Assembly (NCBI GenBank): GCA_036259835.1
Contig: DATABA010000006.1
Coordinates: forward strand, 1 to 6,405
Reading direction: 5' to 3'
Length of the DNA stretch: 6,405 nucleotides
Source: JALYGK01 sp036259835
GTDB lineage: Bacteria; Actinomycetota; UBA4738
Part shown: piece after piece, positions 1 to 6,065 of the stretch
Layout: every line of letters starts with the position of its first letter
How positions within the stretch are numbered: the first letter of the stretch is position 1
Translations under genes and position numbers: made by a program
The notes under the pieces: generated by a model
The model's database searches: none
What the model was told of the DNA's origin: nothing
The model's input: only the letters and a program-made list of their open reading frames with translations

Positions 1-854
1 TGATGTCCGGATGCGCGGGGGACGGTGAGGAGCCGTCCACTCGCCGGGTGACCCAGGGGAAGGCGGGGGCGGTCACCGTCAATGACTACGATCCGGGCAA
101 CTTCAGCGACCCCACGAACGTCGACAATCCATATTCGCCAAGGCAACCCGGCATGCGATGGGTCTGGGAAGGGAAGGCGTTGGACGACGAGGGCAATCCG
201 GTCGACCGTCGCGTGGAAATGGTCGTCAGCGACATGACGAAGGTGCTCAACGGCGTGCCCGCGGTCGTCGCCATTGACAAGGATTACAACGACGGGGAGA
301 TAGGCGAGTACGAACTGATCTTCTTCTCACAGGACGATCAGGGAACCGTCTGGCTCCACGGCTACTACTCCGAGGAGTGGGAAGAGGGGAAACGGGTCGG
401 TGCCTCGGGCTGGCTCGGCGGCGTGAACGATGCCAAGTCGGGGATTTACATGCACGCTCGGCCGGCAGTGGAATCGCCAGCCTACGAGCAGGGGATACCG
501 CCGGTCGAGCACGAGGCCCCGGACTACGCGGAGGTGTTCCAGACCGGCCTGAGGACCTGCACACCGGTCGACTGCTATCAGAACGTCGTGGTGACGCGGG
601 AGTGGCACCCTTCCGAACCGGGCGTCTACCAGTTGAAGTATTACGCGCCAGGCGTGGGCAACGTTCGTATCGGGTACCTGGGACCGGACGATCCCGAGAA
701 GGAGCAGATGACCCTGACTGAGTTCGAGCGAATGGGTCCCGAAGAGCTGGCAAAGGTCCGCGAAGAAGTACTTGCGCTGGAGGAGCGGGCATACAAATTC
801 AACAAAGACTTCTACGGAGAGACCGAACCAGCGGAACAGCTCCAAGAGGCCTGA
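1..854 (+). CDS. Probable surface lipoprotein of unknown function, 5' end cut by the window
   Basis: The visible 283 residues begin Met-Ser-Gly-Cys at base 3. The Ser-Gly-Cys directly at the edge looks like the end of a lipobox, so I infer that the signal peptide and true start lie upstream and that Cys4 is the lipidated residue. The codon before it ends in TG, which allows Leu, Met or Val. A polar linker (about 5-35) leads into a mainly beta-type domain with the motif NPYSPRQPG (42-50) and later RPAVES (154-159), TREWHPSEPGVYQLKYY (198-214) and GVGNVRIGYLG (217-227). Cys186 and Cys191 could form a disulfide. An acidic, probably helical tail follows (about 238-270). The 'NP-x-PL/RPG ... EW-x-P-EPG ... 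KYY' pattern resembles hypothetical secreted proteins I recall from actinobacteria, but I know no function for them. The response regulator starts 31 bases after the stop, suggesting co-transcription. The reading frame is very likely real, the lipoprotein call is moderately sure, and the function is unknown. Confidence 0.8.
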   Translation, partial: MSGCAGDGEEPSTRRVTQGKAGAVTVNDYDPGNFSDPTNVDNPYSPRQPGMRWVWEGKALDDEGNPVDRRVEMVVSDMTKVLNGVPAVVAIDKDYNDGEIGEYELIFFSQDDQGTVWLHGYYSEEWEEGKRVGASGWLGGVNDAKSGIYMHARPAVESPAYEQGIPPVEHEAPDYAEVFQTGLRTCTPVDCYQNVVVTREWHPSEPGVYQLKYYAPGVGNVRIGYLGPDDPEKEQMTLTEFERMGPEELAKVREEVLALEERAYKFNKDFYGETEPAEQLQEA

Positions 855-873
855 AGTCGGCTGCCAACGACGT

Positions 874-880
874 AAGGCGG
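874..880 (+). promoter_or_regulatory. Ribosome binding site deciding the response regulator start
   Basis: AAGGCGG lies 5 bases before GTG 886, with the AAGG core 8 bases away. An ATG at 882 is in another frame and cannot start this protein. The SD spacing supports GTG 886, which gives the canonical receiver N-terminus MRVLVVEDE. Confidence 0.6.
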
Positions 881-885
881 TATGA

Positions 886-1563
886 GTGCGGGTCCTGGTC
901 GTCGAAGATGAGAAGCGCCTCGCCGCGGGACTGAAGAAGGGTCTCCGAGCCGAAGGCTTCGCCGCGGACGTCGCGTTGACGGGAACGGAAGGCCTGTCGA
1001 TGGCTCGGTCGAACGCCTACGACGCCATCGTCCTGGACGTCATGCTTCCCGGGATGAACGGCAACAAGGTCTGCGCCCGGCTCCGCCGGGACGGGGTGTG
1101 GACCCCAATTCTCATGCTGACCGCTAAGGACAGTGATTCCGATGTTGCGGGCGCTCTGGACACGGGGGCGGACGACTATCTCACCAAGCCCTTTTCCTTT
1201 CTTGTATTGATGGCTCGGCTCCGCGCCCTCATTCGTCGCGGAGCGACCGAACGGCCGGCCATCCTCCAGGCCGGAGATCTCAGGTTCGACCCAGGCGCAC
1301 GCCGGGCGTTCCGGGGTAGCACCGAAGTGGACCTCACGGCCCGCGAGATGGCCCTTCTGGAGTTCCTCATGCGGCATAAGGGTGAAGTGGTCTCGAAACA
1401 TGAAATCCTGGAGCACGTATGGGATCAGGACTTCGAGGGGGACCCGAACATCGTGGAGGTGTACGTGCGACGACTCCGGAACAAGCTGGATCGACCATTT
1501 GGACGGGACGGGATCGAAACCTTGCACGGGATCGGCTACCGGGTCGTAGCCGACGGCGGATGA
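886..1563 (+). CDS. OmpR/PhoB-family two-component response regulator
   Basis: This 225-residue DNA-binding response regulator has the usual length of the OmpR family. The receiver domain (about 1-118) shows the acidic pocket Glu7/Asp8, the phospho-acceptor Asp51 in VLDVMLPG, the switch Thr79 in LTAKD, and Lys101 in the KPFSF motif. The C-terminal winged helix (about 126-222) has the typical LTAREMALLEFLMRHKGEVVSK, VWDQDFEGDPNIVEVYVRRLRNKLD and HGIGYRV segments. All residues needed for phosphotransfer are present, so it should be phosphorylated by the adjacent kinase and then bind direct repeats in target promoters. It starts at GTG, preceded by an SD-like sequence, and its stop TGA overlaps the ATG of the kinase gene (ATGA), indicating translational coupling. 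The upstream lipoprotein gene is 31 bases away. The family is certain; the regulon and the specific orthologue cannot be told from sequence. Confidence 0.96.
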   Translation: MRVLVVEDEKRLAAGLKKGLRAEGFAADVALTGTEGLSMARSNAYDAIVLDVMLPGMNGNKVCARLRRDGVWTPILMLTAKDSDSDVAGALDTGADDYLTKPFSFLVLMARLRALIRRGATERPAILQAGDLRFDPGARRAFRGSTEVDLTAREMALLEFLMRHKGEVVSKHEILEHVWDQDFEGDPNIVEVYVRRLRNKLDRPFGRDGIETLHGIGYRVVADGG

Positions 1564-2933
1564 ACGTATTCAGCTCGGTCCTTTCCCGCCTCCGAGGGCG
1601 TGCGGGGACCGTCCGCGCACGGACGACAACACTTGCGGTGGTCGTGGTCGGAGGCTCACTCGTCATCGGAGGCCTGGCCATGCGGACATTCCTCGAACGC
1701 TCGTTGACCAGCACCGTCCGAGAGGCAGCCTTCCTCCAAGCCCGTGACGCTGTGGATGGCGTTGCCGAGGGCGAGATCGAAAGGCCGATCGACGTCCTTA
1801 ACGCAGAAACCGACTTCGTTCAAGTGCTGGATTCTCAGGGCGAAGTATTCGACTACAGCGCCAACCTAGAGGGGAGGCCGCCCGTCGCGCTCCTGCGGCC
1901 TCAGGAGGTCCGGAAGATCAGTGTTCCATTTGAAGAAGTTCCGTTTCTCGCGGTTGCACTTCAGGCGTCGTTGGGCGGGGAAAACTACACGGTCATCTCC
2001 GGCAAGAGCCTCGAGACCGTCACCGAACCCGTGCGGGTGGTGAGCGGTCTTCTTCTTGTCGGGATTCCGCTGCTCGTCGTCGTGGGAGGACTAACGACCT
2101 GGAGAGTCGTGCGCCGGGCCCTCATGCCCGTGGAGTCGATCAGGGCCGAAGTGGAGGGCATTTCGACCGGTGACCTTGATCGCAGGGTTCCGGTCCCGAA
2201 AAGCGAGGACGAAATCGCCCGGCTTGGCCGAACCATGAACGCCATGCTTGCGCGGCTCGAAGAGAGCCAGAGACGGCAACGCCGGTTCGTTTCGGATGCC
2301 TCCCACGAGCTCCGGTCGCCCGTGTCCTCGATTCGTCAGCATGCGGAAGTCGCCCTGTCGCACCCCGAGCAGACGCCCGTCCAGGAGCTCGCGGACGTCG
2401 TCCTGGAAGAGAACCTCCGGCTCCAGCGCGTGGTGGAAGATTTGCTGCTCCTCACCAAGATGGATGAAGGGACACTGAGACTTCGGACGGAACCAGTTGA
2501 CCTTGACGACCTGGTATTCGAGGAGGCTGGACGCCTCCGATCTTCGACGAAGCTTCAGATCGATACGAGTGCGGTATCGGCGGGGCGAGTTCTCGGAGAC
2601 CGAGAACAACTGGCGAGGCTGGTCCGGAATCTGACGGATAATGCCGCGCGTCACGGTCGCGGCACCGTTGCCCTGGCGCTTCATCAGGACAATGGCGTCG
2701 CGGTTTTGGAAGTCGATGACGACGGTCAGGGGATCCCGCCCACTGACCGAGAGCGGATTTTCGAGCGATTCGTGCGCCTGGAGGAGGCCCGTGATCGAGA
2801 CTCGGGTGGAAGCGGGCTCGGTCTGGCCATCGTCGCAGAGATCGCCGCCGCACATGGGGGGAAAGTTTCGGTGAGGGACGCTCCGCTCGGCGGTGCGCGA
2901 TTCGAGGTTGAGCTCCCGTCCGTCAGGGAGTGA
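1560..2933 (+). CDS. Membrane sensor histidine kinase (HAMP, HisKA, HATPase)
   Basis: This 457-residue partner kinase of the preceding response regulator starts at the ATG that overlaps the regulator's stop. The open frame continues upstream to 1419, but that part only shadows the regulator gene. A basic N-terminus precedes TM1 (about 23-41). An extracytoplasmic region of about 115 residues follows, with a short sensor-like stretch FVQVLDSQGEVFDYSANLEG (86-105), then TM2 (about 160-181) and a HAMP linker (about 181-234). The dimerisation and phospho-acceptor helix has SHELRSP with His249. The ATP-binding domain has the N-box NLTDNAARHG (357-366), the G1 box DDGQG (387-391), the F-box region ERIFERFVRLEEA and the G2 box GSGLGLAI (417-424). 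All catalytic motifs are intact, so it should be an active kinase/phosphatase. The architecture resembles actinobacterial EnvZ/MtrB-type sensors. The ligand is unknown; the neighbouring lipoprotein is a candidate partner (inference). Confidence 0.96.
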   Translation: MNVFSSVLSRLRGRAGTVRARTTTLAVVVVGGSLVIGGLAMRTFLERSLTSTVREAAFLQARDAVDGVAEGEIERPIDVLNAETDFVQVLDSQGEVFDYSANLEGRPPVALLRPQEVRKISVPFEEVPFLAVALQASLGGENYTVISGKSLETVTEPVRVVSGLLLVGIPLLVVVGGLTTWRVVRRALMPVESIRAEVEGISTGDLDRRVPVPKSEDEIARLGRTMNAMLARLEESQRRQRRFVSDASHELRSPVSSIRQHAEVALSHPEQTPVQELADVVLEENLRLQRVVEDLLLLTKMDEGTLRLRTEPVDLDDLVFEEAGRLRSSTKLQIDTSAVSAGRVLGDREQLARLVRNLTDNAARHGRGTVALALHQDNGVAVLEVDDDGQGIPPTDRERIFERFVRLEEARDRDSGGSGLGLAIVAEIAAAHGGKVSVRDAPLGGARFEVELPSVRE

Positions 2934-2936
2934 GCG

Positions 2937-3332
2937 TCAGACGCGGCGAGCTCGTTCGAGCGCGTCAGCCCACGCTCCAATTTCGGCCTTCTTCCTGAGG
3001 TTCCCCTGCCGAAGCTGGGTGATGGCATCCTTGCGAGCCGCTCGCTTGGGAAGGAGCCGAATCCGCAGATCGTTTGGCGGGTTCAAATCAGGCGGCGGGA
3101 CGAAGTAGAACGCGACCATCGCCGGCTGGTCCCGCATGGCCACGCTGATCTCCAGTACGGGGCTTCCACGAACGCGTCGGACCTTCCGCAAGGCCTTGAG
3201 CGGAATGATCGTGTCGCCGAATGCCGTCGACGCCGGCCGGAACACCACGGAATCGGCCTCGAGCAAGAGCGTTCCCTTCCTGCCGGTGACGCCCGTTCTC
3301 GCACTGACCATCCACACGGTGCTTGGTCTCAC
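2937..3332 (-). CDS. Small conserved-looking hypothetical protein, PH/GRAM-like beta domain suspected
   Basis: This 131-residue protein from GTG 3332 has no recognised function. Residues 6-80 read as successive beta strands: VWMVSARTG, TGRKGTLLLEADSVVFRPAS, DTIIPLKALRKVRRV, PVLEISVAM and MVAFYFVPPPD. A basic helical tail follows (about 95-130, KRAARKDAITQLRQGNLRKKAEIGAWADALERAR). That strand order with a terminal helix recalls the PH-like/GRAM fold, which is an inference by eye. There is no signal peptide or membrane segment, so it is probably cytoplasmic. ATG 3311 (residue 8) is an alternative start. I prefer GTG 3332 because it keeps the first strand and lies 8 bases after a -10-like TACGCT; neither start has a clear Shine-Dalgarno. 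The gene converges on the histidine kinase (3-base gap) and diverges from obgE (41 bases between starts). Codon use matches the neighbours and the antisense frames look like shadows, so I consider the gene real. Confidence 0.72.
   Translation of the reverse strand: MRPSTVWMVSARTGVTGRKGTLLLEADSVVFRPASTAFGDTIIPLKALRKVRRVRGSPVLEISVAMRDQPAMVAFYFVPPPDLNPPNDLRIRLLPKRAARKDAITQLRQGNLRKKAEIGAWADALERARRV
2940..2966. terminator. GC-rich inverted repeat at a convergent gene junction, possible bidirectional terminator
   Basis: GACGCG (2940-2945) pairs with CGCGTC (2961-2966). Inside it CTCG/CGAG (2951-2960) extends the stem after a 5-base bulge. A second short palindrome, GCGTCAGACGC (2934-2944), spans the 3-base gap and the minus-strand stop. 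There is no T-tract, and the repeat lies in the last codons of the minus-strand gene, so a terminator role is only suggested by position. Confidence 0.25.
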
Positions 3333-3340
3333 GCGACGTG

Positions 3341-3346
3341 AGCGTA
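3341..3346 (-). promoter_or_regulatory. Candidate -10 element for the minus-strand hypothetical gene
   Basis: Read on the minus strand this is TACGCT, which fits the TANNNT actinobacterial -10 pattern. It ends 8 bases before GTG 3332, so transcription could start at or within a few bases of the start codon. No convincing -35 is seen. Confidence 0.35.
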
Positions 3347-3358
3347 GCGGCGCTTGGC

Positions 3359-3364
3359 CATAAT
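3359..3364 (+). promoter_or_regulatory. Candidate -10 element for obgE
   Basis: CATAAT matches TATAAT at 5 of 6 positions and ends 9 bases before the obgE ATG, which would give a leader of only a few bases or none. The only purine-rich sequence before the ATG (GAAGG, 3369-3373) abuts the start codon and is too close to act as a normal Shine-Dalgarno. No good -35 is seen at the usual spacing. Confidence 0.45.
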
Positions 3365-3373
3365 CGACGAAGG

Positions 3374-4621
3374 ATGTTCACGGACGAAGTCGAGATCGTG
3401 GTTCGCGGCGGCGACGGTGGACCGGGCAGCGCCTCGGTTCGGAGAGAGCCGTACAAACCTCGCGGGGGTCCGGACGGCGGCGATGGAGGGCGTGGCGGAG
3501 ACGTGATCCTGCGCGCCGACCCCTCGGAATTTGACCTTTCGGTGTTCACGGAGCATCGTCGTCACCGCGCCCAGAGCGGTTCGGCGGGCTCCGGTAACAA
3601 CCGCCAGGGTGCCAACGGCGAAGACCTCGTGCTCGGGGTACCGGACGGCACGGTCGTCACCGATGAAGACGGCCTGATCGCCGATCTGGTTGGAGCCGGT
3701 GCGTCGGTGGTCGTTGCCCGCGGCGGGCGTGGCGGAAGGGGTACCGCGTCCTTGGCCTCTGCTCGGAACCGGGTTCCACGCATCGCGGAGCGAGGGGAGA
3801 AAGGCGAAGAGCGGCGCCTTCGCCTGGAACTCAAGCTGGTCGCCGACGCGGCCCTGGTGGGGCTGCCGAATGCAGGAAAATCCACCCTTCTGGCCGCGCT
3901 CACCGCCGCGCGACCGAAGATCGCGGCATATCCCTTCACCACGATCACGCCGAATCTCGGCGTCGCGGGCGGCGACGAACGCTTTGTCGTGGCGGACATC
4001 CCCGGCTTGATCGAGGGAGCCCATGAAGGAAAGGGGCTCGGGCTGGCGTTTCTCCGCCACGTCTCGCGGTGCAGGGTGCTCCTGTATGTGGTGGACCTCA
4101 CGGCGGATCCGGAGCGTGACCTTCACGCCGTCCGAGAGGAGATCGCCTCGTTCGACGAGGATCTGGCCAAACGACGCTCTCTGGTGGTCGGGACGAAGGC
4201 GGATCTGGTCGAGCCCGGCTCGGTCGACCATCGAGTGGTTGAGATCGTGGTGTCCGGCGTCACCGGTGAGGGGATCGAGAAGCTCCAGATGCGGCTTCGC
4301 GAGCTTGTGGAGGAGGCTCGACGAGATGAACGGCCGGCCGCGCCGTTCGTGGTTCTCAGGCCCGCCAGGGAGGCATTCGTGGTCAAGCGGGAGGGGCAGC
4401 GGTACCGGGTATCCGGGCCTCGAGTGGAACGATGGGTCGCCGAGGCCGACCTGGACGACGACACGCAGGTCGGCGAACTCCAGCGACGCCTGGTACGGGC
4501 CGGCGTCGAGAAGCGGCTGGCCGAGGCTGGGGCCAGAAGAGGCGACGAGGTGGTCATTGGGAATTCGACGTTCGAGTTCATTCCGGACGACGACGGATCG
4601 AAGTTAGCTCCGCCTTGCTGA
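3374..4621 (+). CDS. obgE: Obg/CgtA GTPase, 50S ribosome assembly factor
   Basis: This 415-residue Obg-family GTPase acts in late 50S subunit maturation and is linked to ppGpp and stress responses in this family. The glycine-rich Obg fold spans about 1-157, with the hallmark RREPYKPRGGPDGGDGGRGGDV (24-44), GNNRQGANGED and GGRGGRG. The G domain (about 158-315) has G1 GLPNAGKS (163-170), the G2/switch I region YPFTTITPNLG (186-196), G3 DIPGLIEGA (208-216), G4 TKAD (274-277) and G5 SGVTGEG (294-300). The C-terminal OCT domain (about 343-404) is present with YRVSGPRVERWV. G4 carries Thr where NKxD normally has Asn; the Lys and Asp are kept. ATG 3374 gives the canonical MFxDEVEI start, and the open frame back to 3323 is not needed. 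The gene is followed by the DinB-like gene, nadD and rsfS, probably as one unit. rplU-rpmA, its common partners, are not upstream here. Confidence 0.97.
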   Translation: MFTDEVEIVVRGGDGGPGSASVRREPYKPRGGPDGGDGGRGGDVILRADPSEFDLSVFTEHRRHRAQSGSAGSGNNRQGANGEDLVLGVPDGTVVTDEDGLIADLVGAGASVVVARGGRGGRGTASLASARNRVPRIAERGEKGEERRLRLELKLVADAALVGLPNAGKSTLLAALTAARPKIAAYPFTTITPNLGVAGGDERFVVADIPGLIEGAHEGKGLGLAFLRHVSRCRVLLYVVDLTADPERDLHAVREEIASFDEDLAKRRSLVVGTKADLVEPGSVDHRVVEIVVSGVTGEGIEKLQMRLRELVEEARRDERPAAPFVVLRPAREAFVVKREGQRYRVSGPRVERWVAEADLDDDTQVGELQRRLVRAGVEKRLAEAGARRGDEVVIGNSTFEFIPDDDGSKLAPPC

Positions 4622-4644
4622 AGAGGCAGGGTGGGGGGAGCTTC

Positions 4645-4649
4645 AGGAG
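4645..4649 (+). promoter_or_regulatory. Ribosome binding site for the DinB-like gene
   Basis: AGGAG ends only 3 bases before GTG 4653. The spacing is shorter than usual, but this is the best SD match near any in-frame start, and there is no in-frame ATG, GTG or TTG between the upstream stop (TAG 4605) and 4653. Confidence 0.4.
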
Positions 4650-4652
4650 CTG

Positions 4653-5036
4653 GTGTCGTCGTTGACGCCCGAGCAGATGGAGGAGTCCCGCTACACCGCG
4701 GAGGGCTGGTCTGTGAAGGACCTGATGGCCCACATCGCCGCATGGCTCGCTGAAGCGACGCGGGTCTTCGAACAGATCCAGTACGGCACGTACCGACCTC
4801 AACGGTTGGACGTGGACGACTTGAACCGGCAGTTCTACGAGGCGAACAAGGATCTGCCCGTGCCATTGGTAAGAGCGGAGTGTGCGGCCGCCAGGAACCG
4901 GATGCTGGTCGAATGGAGCGCGCTTCCCGAAATCACGGCCGAGGCCAGGGAGTGGTTCCGAGAATCCGGACCCGCGCACTACGCCGAACACCTCCCGGTG
5001 CTCAGGGAATGGGTTCAATCGCTGAGGAGCCGGTAG
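4653..5036 (+). CDS. DinB-superfamily four-helix-bundle protein, possibly with a truncated or frameshifted N-terminus
   Basis: This 127-residue protein has the DinB/ClbS/mycothiol-dependent-enzyme look. The GWSVKDLMAHIAAWLAEA segment (18-35) is the typical first metal-ligand helix, with His27. HYAEHLPVLREW near the C-terminus supplies His109 and His113 in the usual HxxxH spacing, so the three-histidine metal site appears complete. The substrate is unknown; relatives include thiol-dependent transferases, detoxification enzymes and many uncharacterised proteins. It lies 31 bases after obgE and 3 bases before nadD, so it is co-transcribed with both. The start is GTG. The frame remains open upstream to TAG 4605 and encodes GELQEL just before the GTG, which looks like family helix 1 but lacks a start codon. 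An extra G in the G6 run at 4633-4638 would join that stretch to TTG 4615. The family is fairly sure; the exact start is not. Confidence 0.82.
   Translation: MSSLTPEQMEESRYTAEGWSVKDLMAHIAAWLAEATRVFEQIQYGTYRPQRLDVDDLNRQFYEANKDLPVPLVRAECAAARNRMLVEWSALPEITAEAREWFRESGPAHYAEHLPVLREWVQSLRSR
5024..5029 (+). promoter_or_regulatory. Ribosome binding site for nadD
   Basis: GAGGAG lies 10 bases before ATG 5040, inside the last codons of the DinB-like gene, consistent with coupled translation. Confidence 0.5.
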
Positions 5037-5039
5037 GCC

Positions 5040-5642
5040 ATGCCACACCCAAAGCGACTCGGCGTCATGGGCGGGACCTTCGACCCCATCCATTACGGCC
5101 ACCTGGTGACGGCCGAGGCGGCGCTCGCCGAGTTCCATCTGGATGAGGTGGTCTTCGTCCCGACCGGGCAACCGTGGATGAAGGCAGAGCGCGACGTCGC
5201 CGCGCCCGAGGACCGCTATCTCATGACCGTCATCGCGACGTCGAGCAACCCGCGATTCTCGGTGTCGCGAATCGAGGTCGAGCGAGAGGGGCCCACGTAC
5301 ACCGTTGAGACGCTTTTGGAGCTGCGTCGTCAGAGTGGTGACGGCGTGGAGCTGTTCTTCATCACCGGGGCGGACGCCATCCTGGAGATCTTCCAGTGGA
5401 AGGACCCCGAGGAGGTCTTGAGCCTCGCCCATTTCATCGCTGCGACGCGGCCGGGGTATGACGTCGCCCGGTTCGAGCGAGAGGCGCCGACCAGGCACCC
5501 GAACATCTCGGTGATGAGTGTCCCGGCGCTCGCCATCTCCTCGAGCGACATTCGGCTACGGGTTCGAGAGGGCCGGCCGATCCGCTATCTCGTCCCCGAA
5601 GGGGTTCAGACCTACATCGAGAAGAGCCAGTTGTACCGGTAA
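5040..5642 (+). CDS. nadD: Nicotinate-nucleotide adenylyltransferase
   Basis: This 200-residue cytoplasmic enzyme transfers AMP from ATP to nicotinate mononucleotide, giving deamido-NAD and pyrophosphate, a core step of NAD synthesis. The nucleotidyltransferase fold begins with GGTFDPIHYGH (11-21), which contains the ATP-binding HxGH motif (His18, Gly20, His21). The substrate loop reads PTGQPWMK (41-48), the form often seen in actinobacterial NadD rather than PxxPHK. EGPTYTVETL (83-92), FITGADAILEIFQWKD (107-122) and the second ATP motif ISSSDIR (166-172) all match the family. The C-terminal PIRYLVPEGVQTYIEKSQLY is also typical, and the length is normal. The ATG start has a GAGGAG site 10 bases upstream. 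The gene follows the DinB-like gene by 3 bases and precedes rsfS by 48 bases, the usual nadD-rsfS pairing. Confidence 0.97.
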   Translation: MPHPKRLGVMGGTFDPIHYGHLVTAEAALAEFHLDEVVFVPTGQPWMKAERDVAAPEDRYLMTVIATSSNPRFSVSRIEVEREGPTYTVETLLELRRQSGDGVELFFITGADAILEIFQWKDPEEVLSLAHFIAATRPGYDVARFEREAPTRHPNISVMSVPALAISSSDIRLRVREGRPIRYLVPEGVQTYIEKSQLYR

Positions 5643-5690
5643 GCTTGTGGCCGTATTGATTCTCGAGCGAGGAACCATATCGCCAGCGCG

Positions 5691-6059
5691 GTGACCGACT
5701 CCGGGGAGCTCGCCCGGCTCGCCGCCCGAGCGGCATCCTCGAAGCAGGGTGAAGCCACCGTCATCCTGGACCTCCGGGATCTCCTGACGATCACCGACTA
5801 TTTCGTGATCACTTCGGGAACCTCCGACCGCCAGGTCAAGACTGTCGCCGAGGAGATCGTCCGGGCAATGAAGGAACACGGAACCCGCCCAGTCCGCGAA
5901 GAGGGGGATGCTCAGGCCGGATGGATCCTGCTCGACTTTGTTGATTTCGTCGTCCACGTGTTTCGCCAGGAGGAGCGCGACTACTACCGGCTGGAGAACC
6001 TGTGGGGCGACGCCCCGAGGGTTTCCTGGGAGGAAGAAGCGAAAGCCTCCTCCGGGTAG
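5691..6059 (+). CDS. rsfS: Ribosomal silencing factor RsfS (DUF143/Iojap family)
   Basis: This 122-residue protein is of normal RsfS length. Members bind ribosomal protein uL14 on the free 50S subunit and block 30S joining, slowing translation when nutrients are short. Family signatures are LDLRDLLTITDYFVITSGTSDRQV (26-49), GWILLDFVDFVVHVF (77-91) and YYRLENLWGDA (98-108), the last two forming the conserved core. The GTG start is the only plausible one: the frame runs back to the nadD stop at 5640-5642 without another ATG, GTG or TTG. No Shine-Dalgarno lies at normal distance; GAGGA is about 18 bases upstream. Translation may therefore rely on a short leader or coupling. A weak CATATC at 5676-5681 has the same 9-base spacing to the start as the obgE -10, but it is a poor promoter match. 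RsfS, Obg and NadD together tie ribosome state to metabolism. Confidence 0.95.
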   Translation: MTDSGELARLAARAASSKQGEATVILDLRDLLTITDYFVITSGTSDRQVKTVAEEIVRAMKEHGTRPVREEGDAQAGWILLDFVDFVVHVFRQEERDYYRLENLWGDAPRVSWEEEAKASSG

Positions 6060-6065
6060 CTGCAC

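Noticed and set aside
882..884. ATG just before the response regulator as its start
   Set aside because: It is out of frame with the receiver domain. GTG 886 gives the expected MRVLVVEDE start.
1419..1559. N-terminal extension of the histidine kinase reading frame
   Set aside because: It lies within the response regulator gene in another frame. The ATGA overlap at 1560 gives the normal basic N-terminus followed by TM1.
2091..2855. Minus-strand open frame of 254 codons opposite the histidine kinase
   Set aside because: Shadow of the kinase coding sequence, with low-complexity composition and no conserved features.
3323..3373. Longer Obg start at 3323
   Set aside because: Family members begin at MFxDE, which matches ATG 3374. 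The extension would cross the divergent promoter and the minus-strand start.
3329..4231. Long minus-strand open frame opposite obgE
   Set aside because: It lies opposite a certain gene, has no recognisable domain, and is explained by GC-skewed third positions.
4578..5498. Minus-strand open frame of 306 codons opposite the DinB-like gene and nadD
   Set aside because: It overlaps two genes with clear family motifs on the other strand and has no domain of its own.
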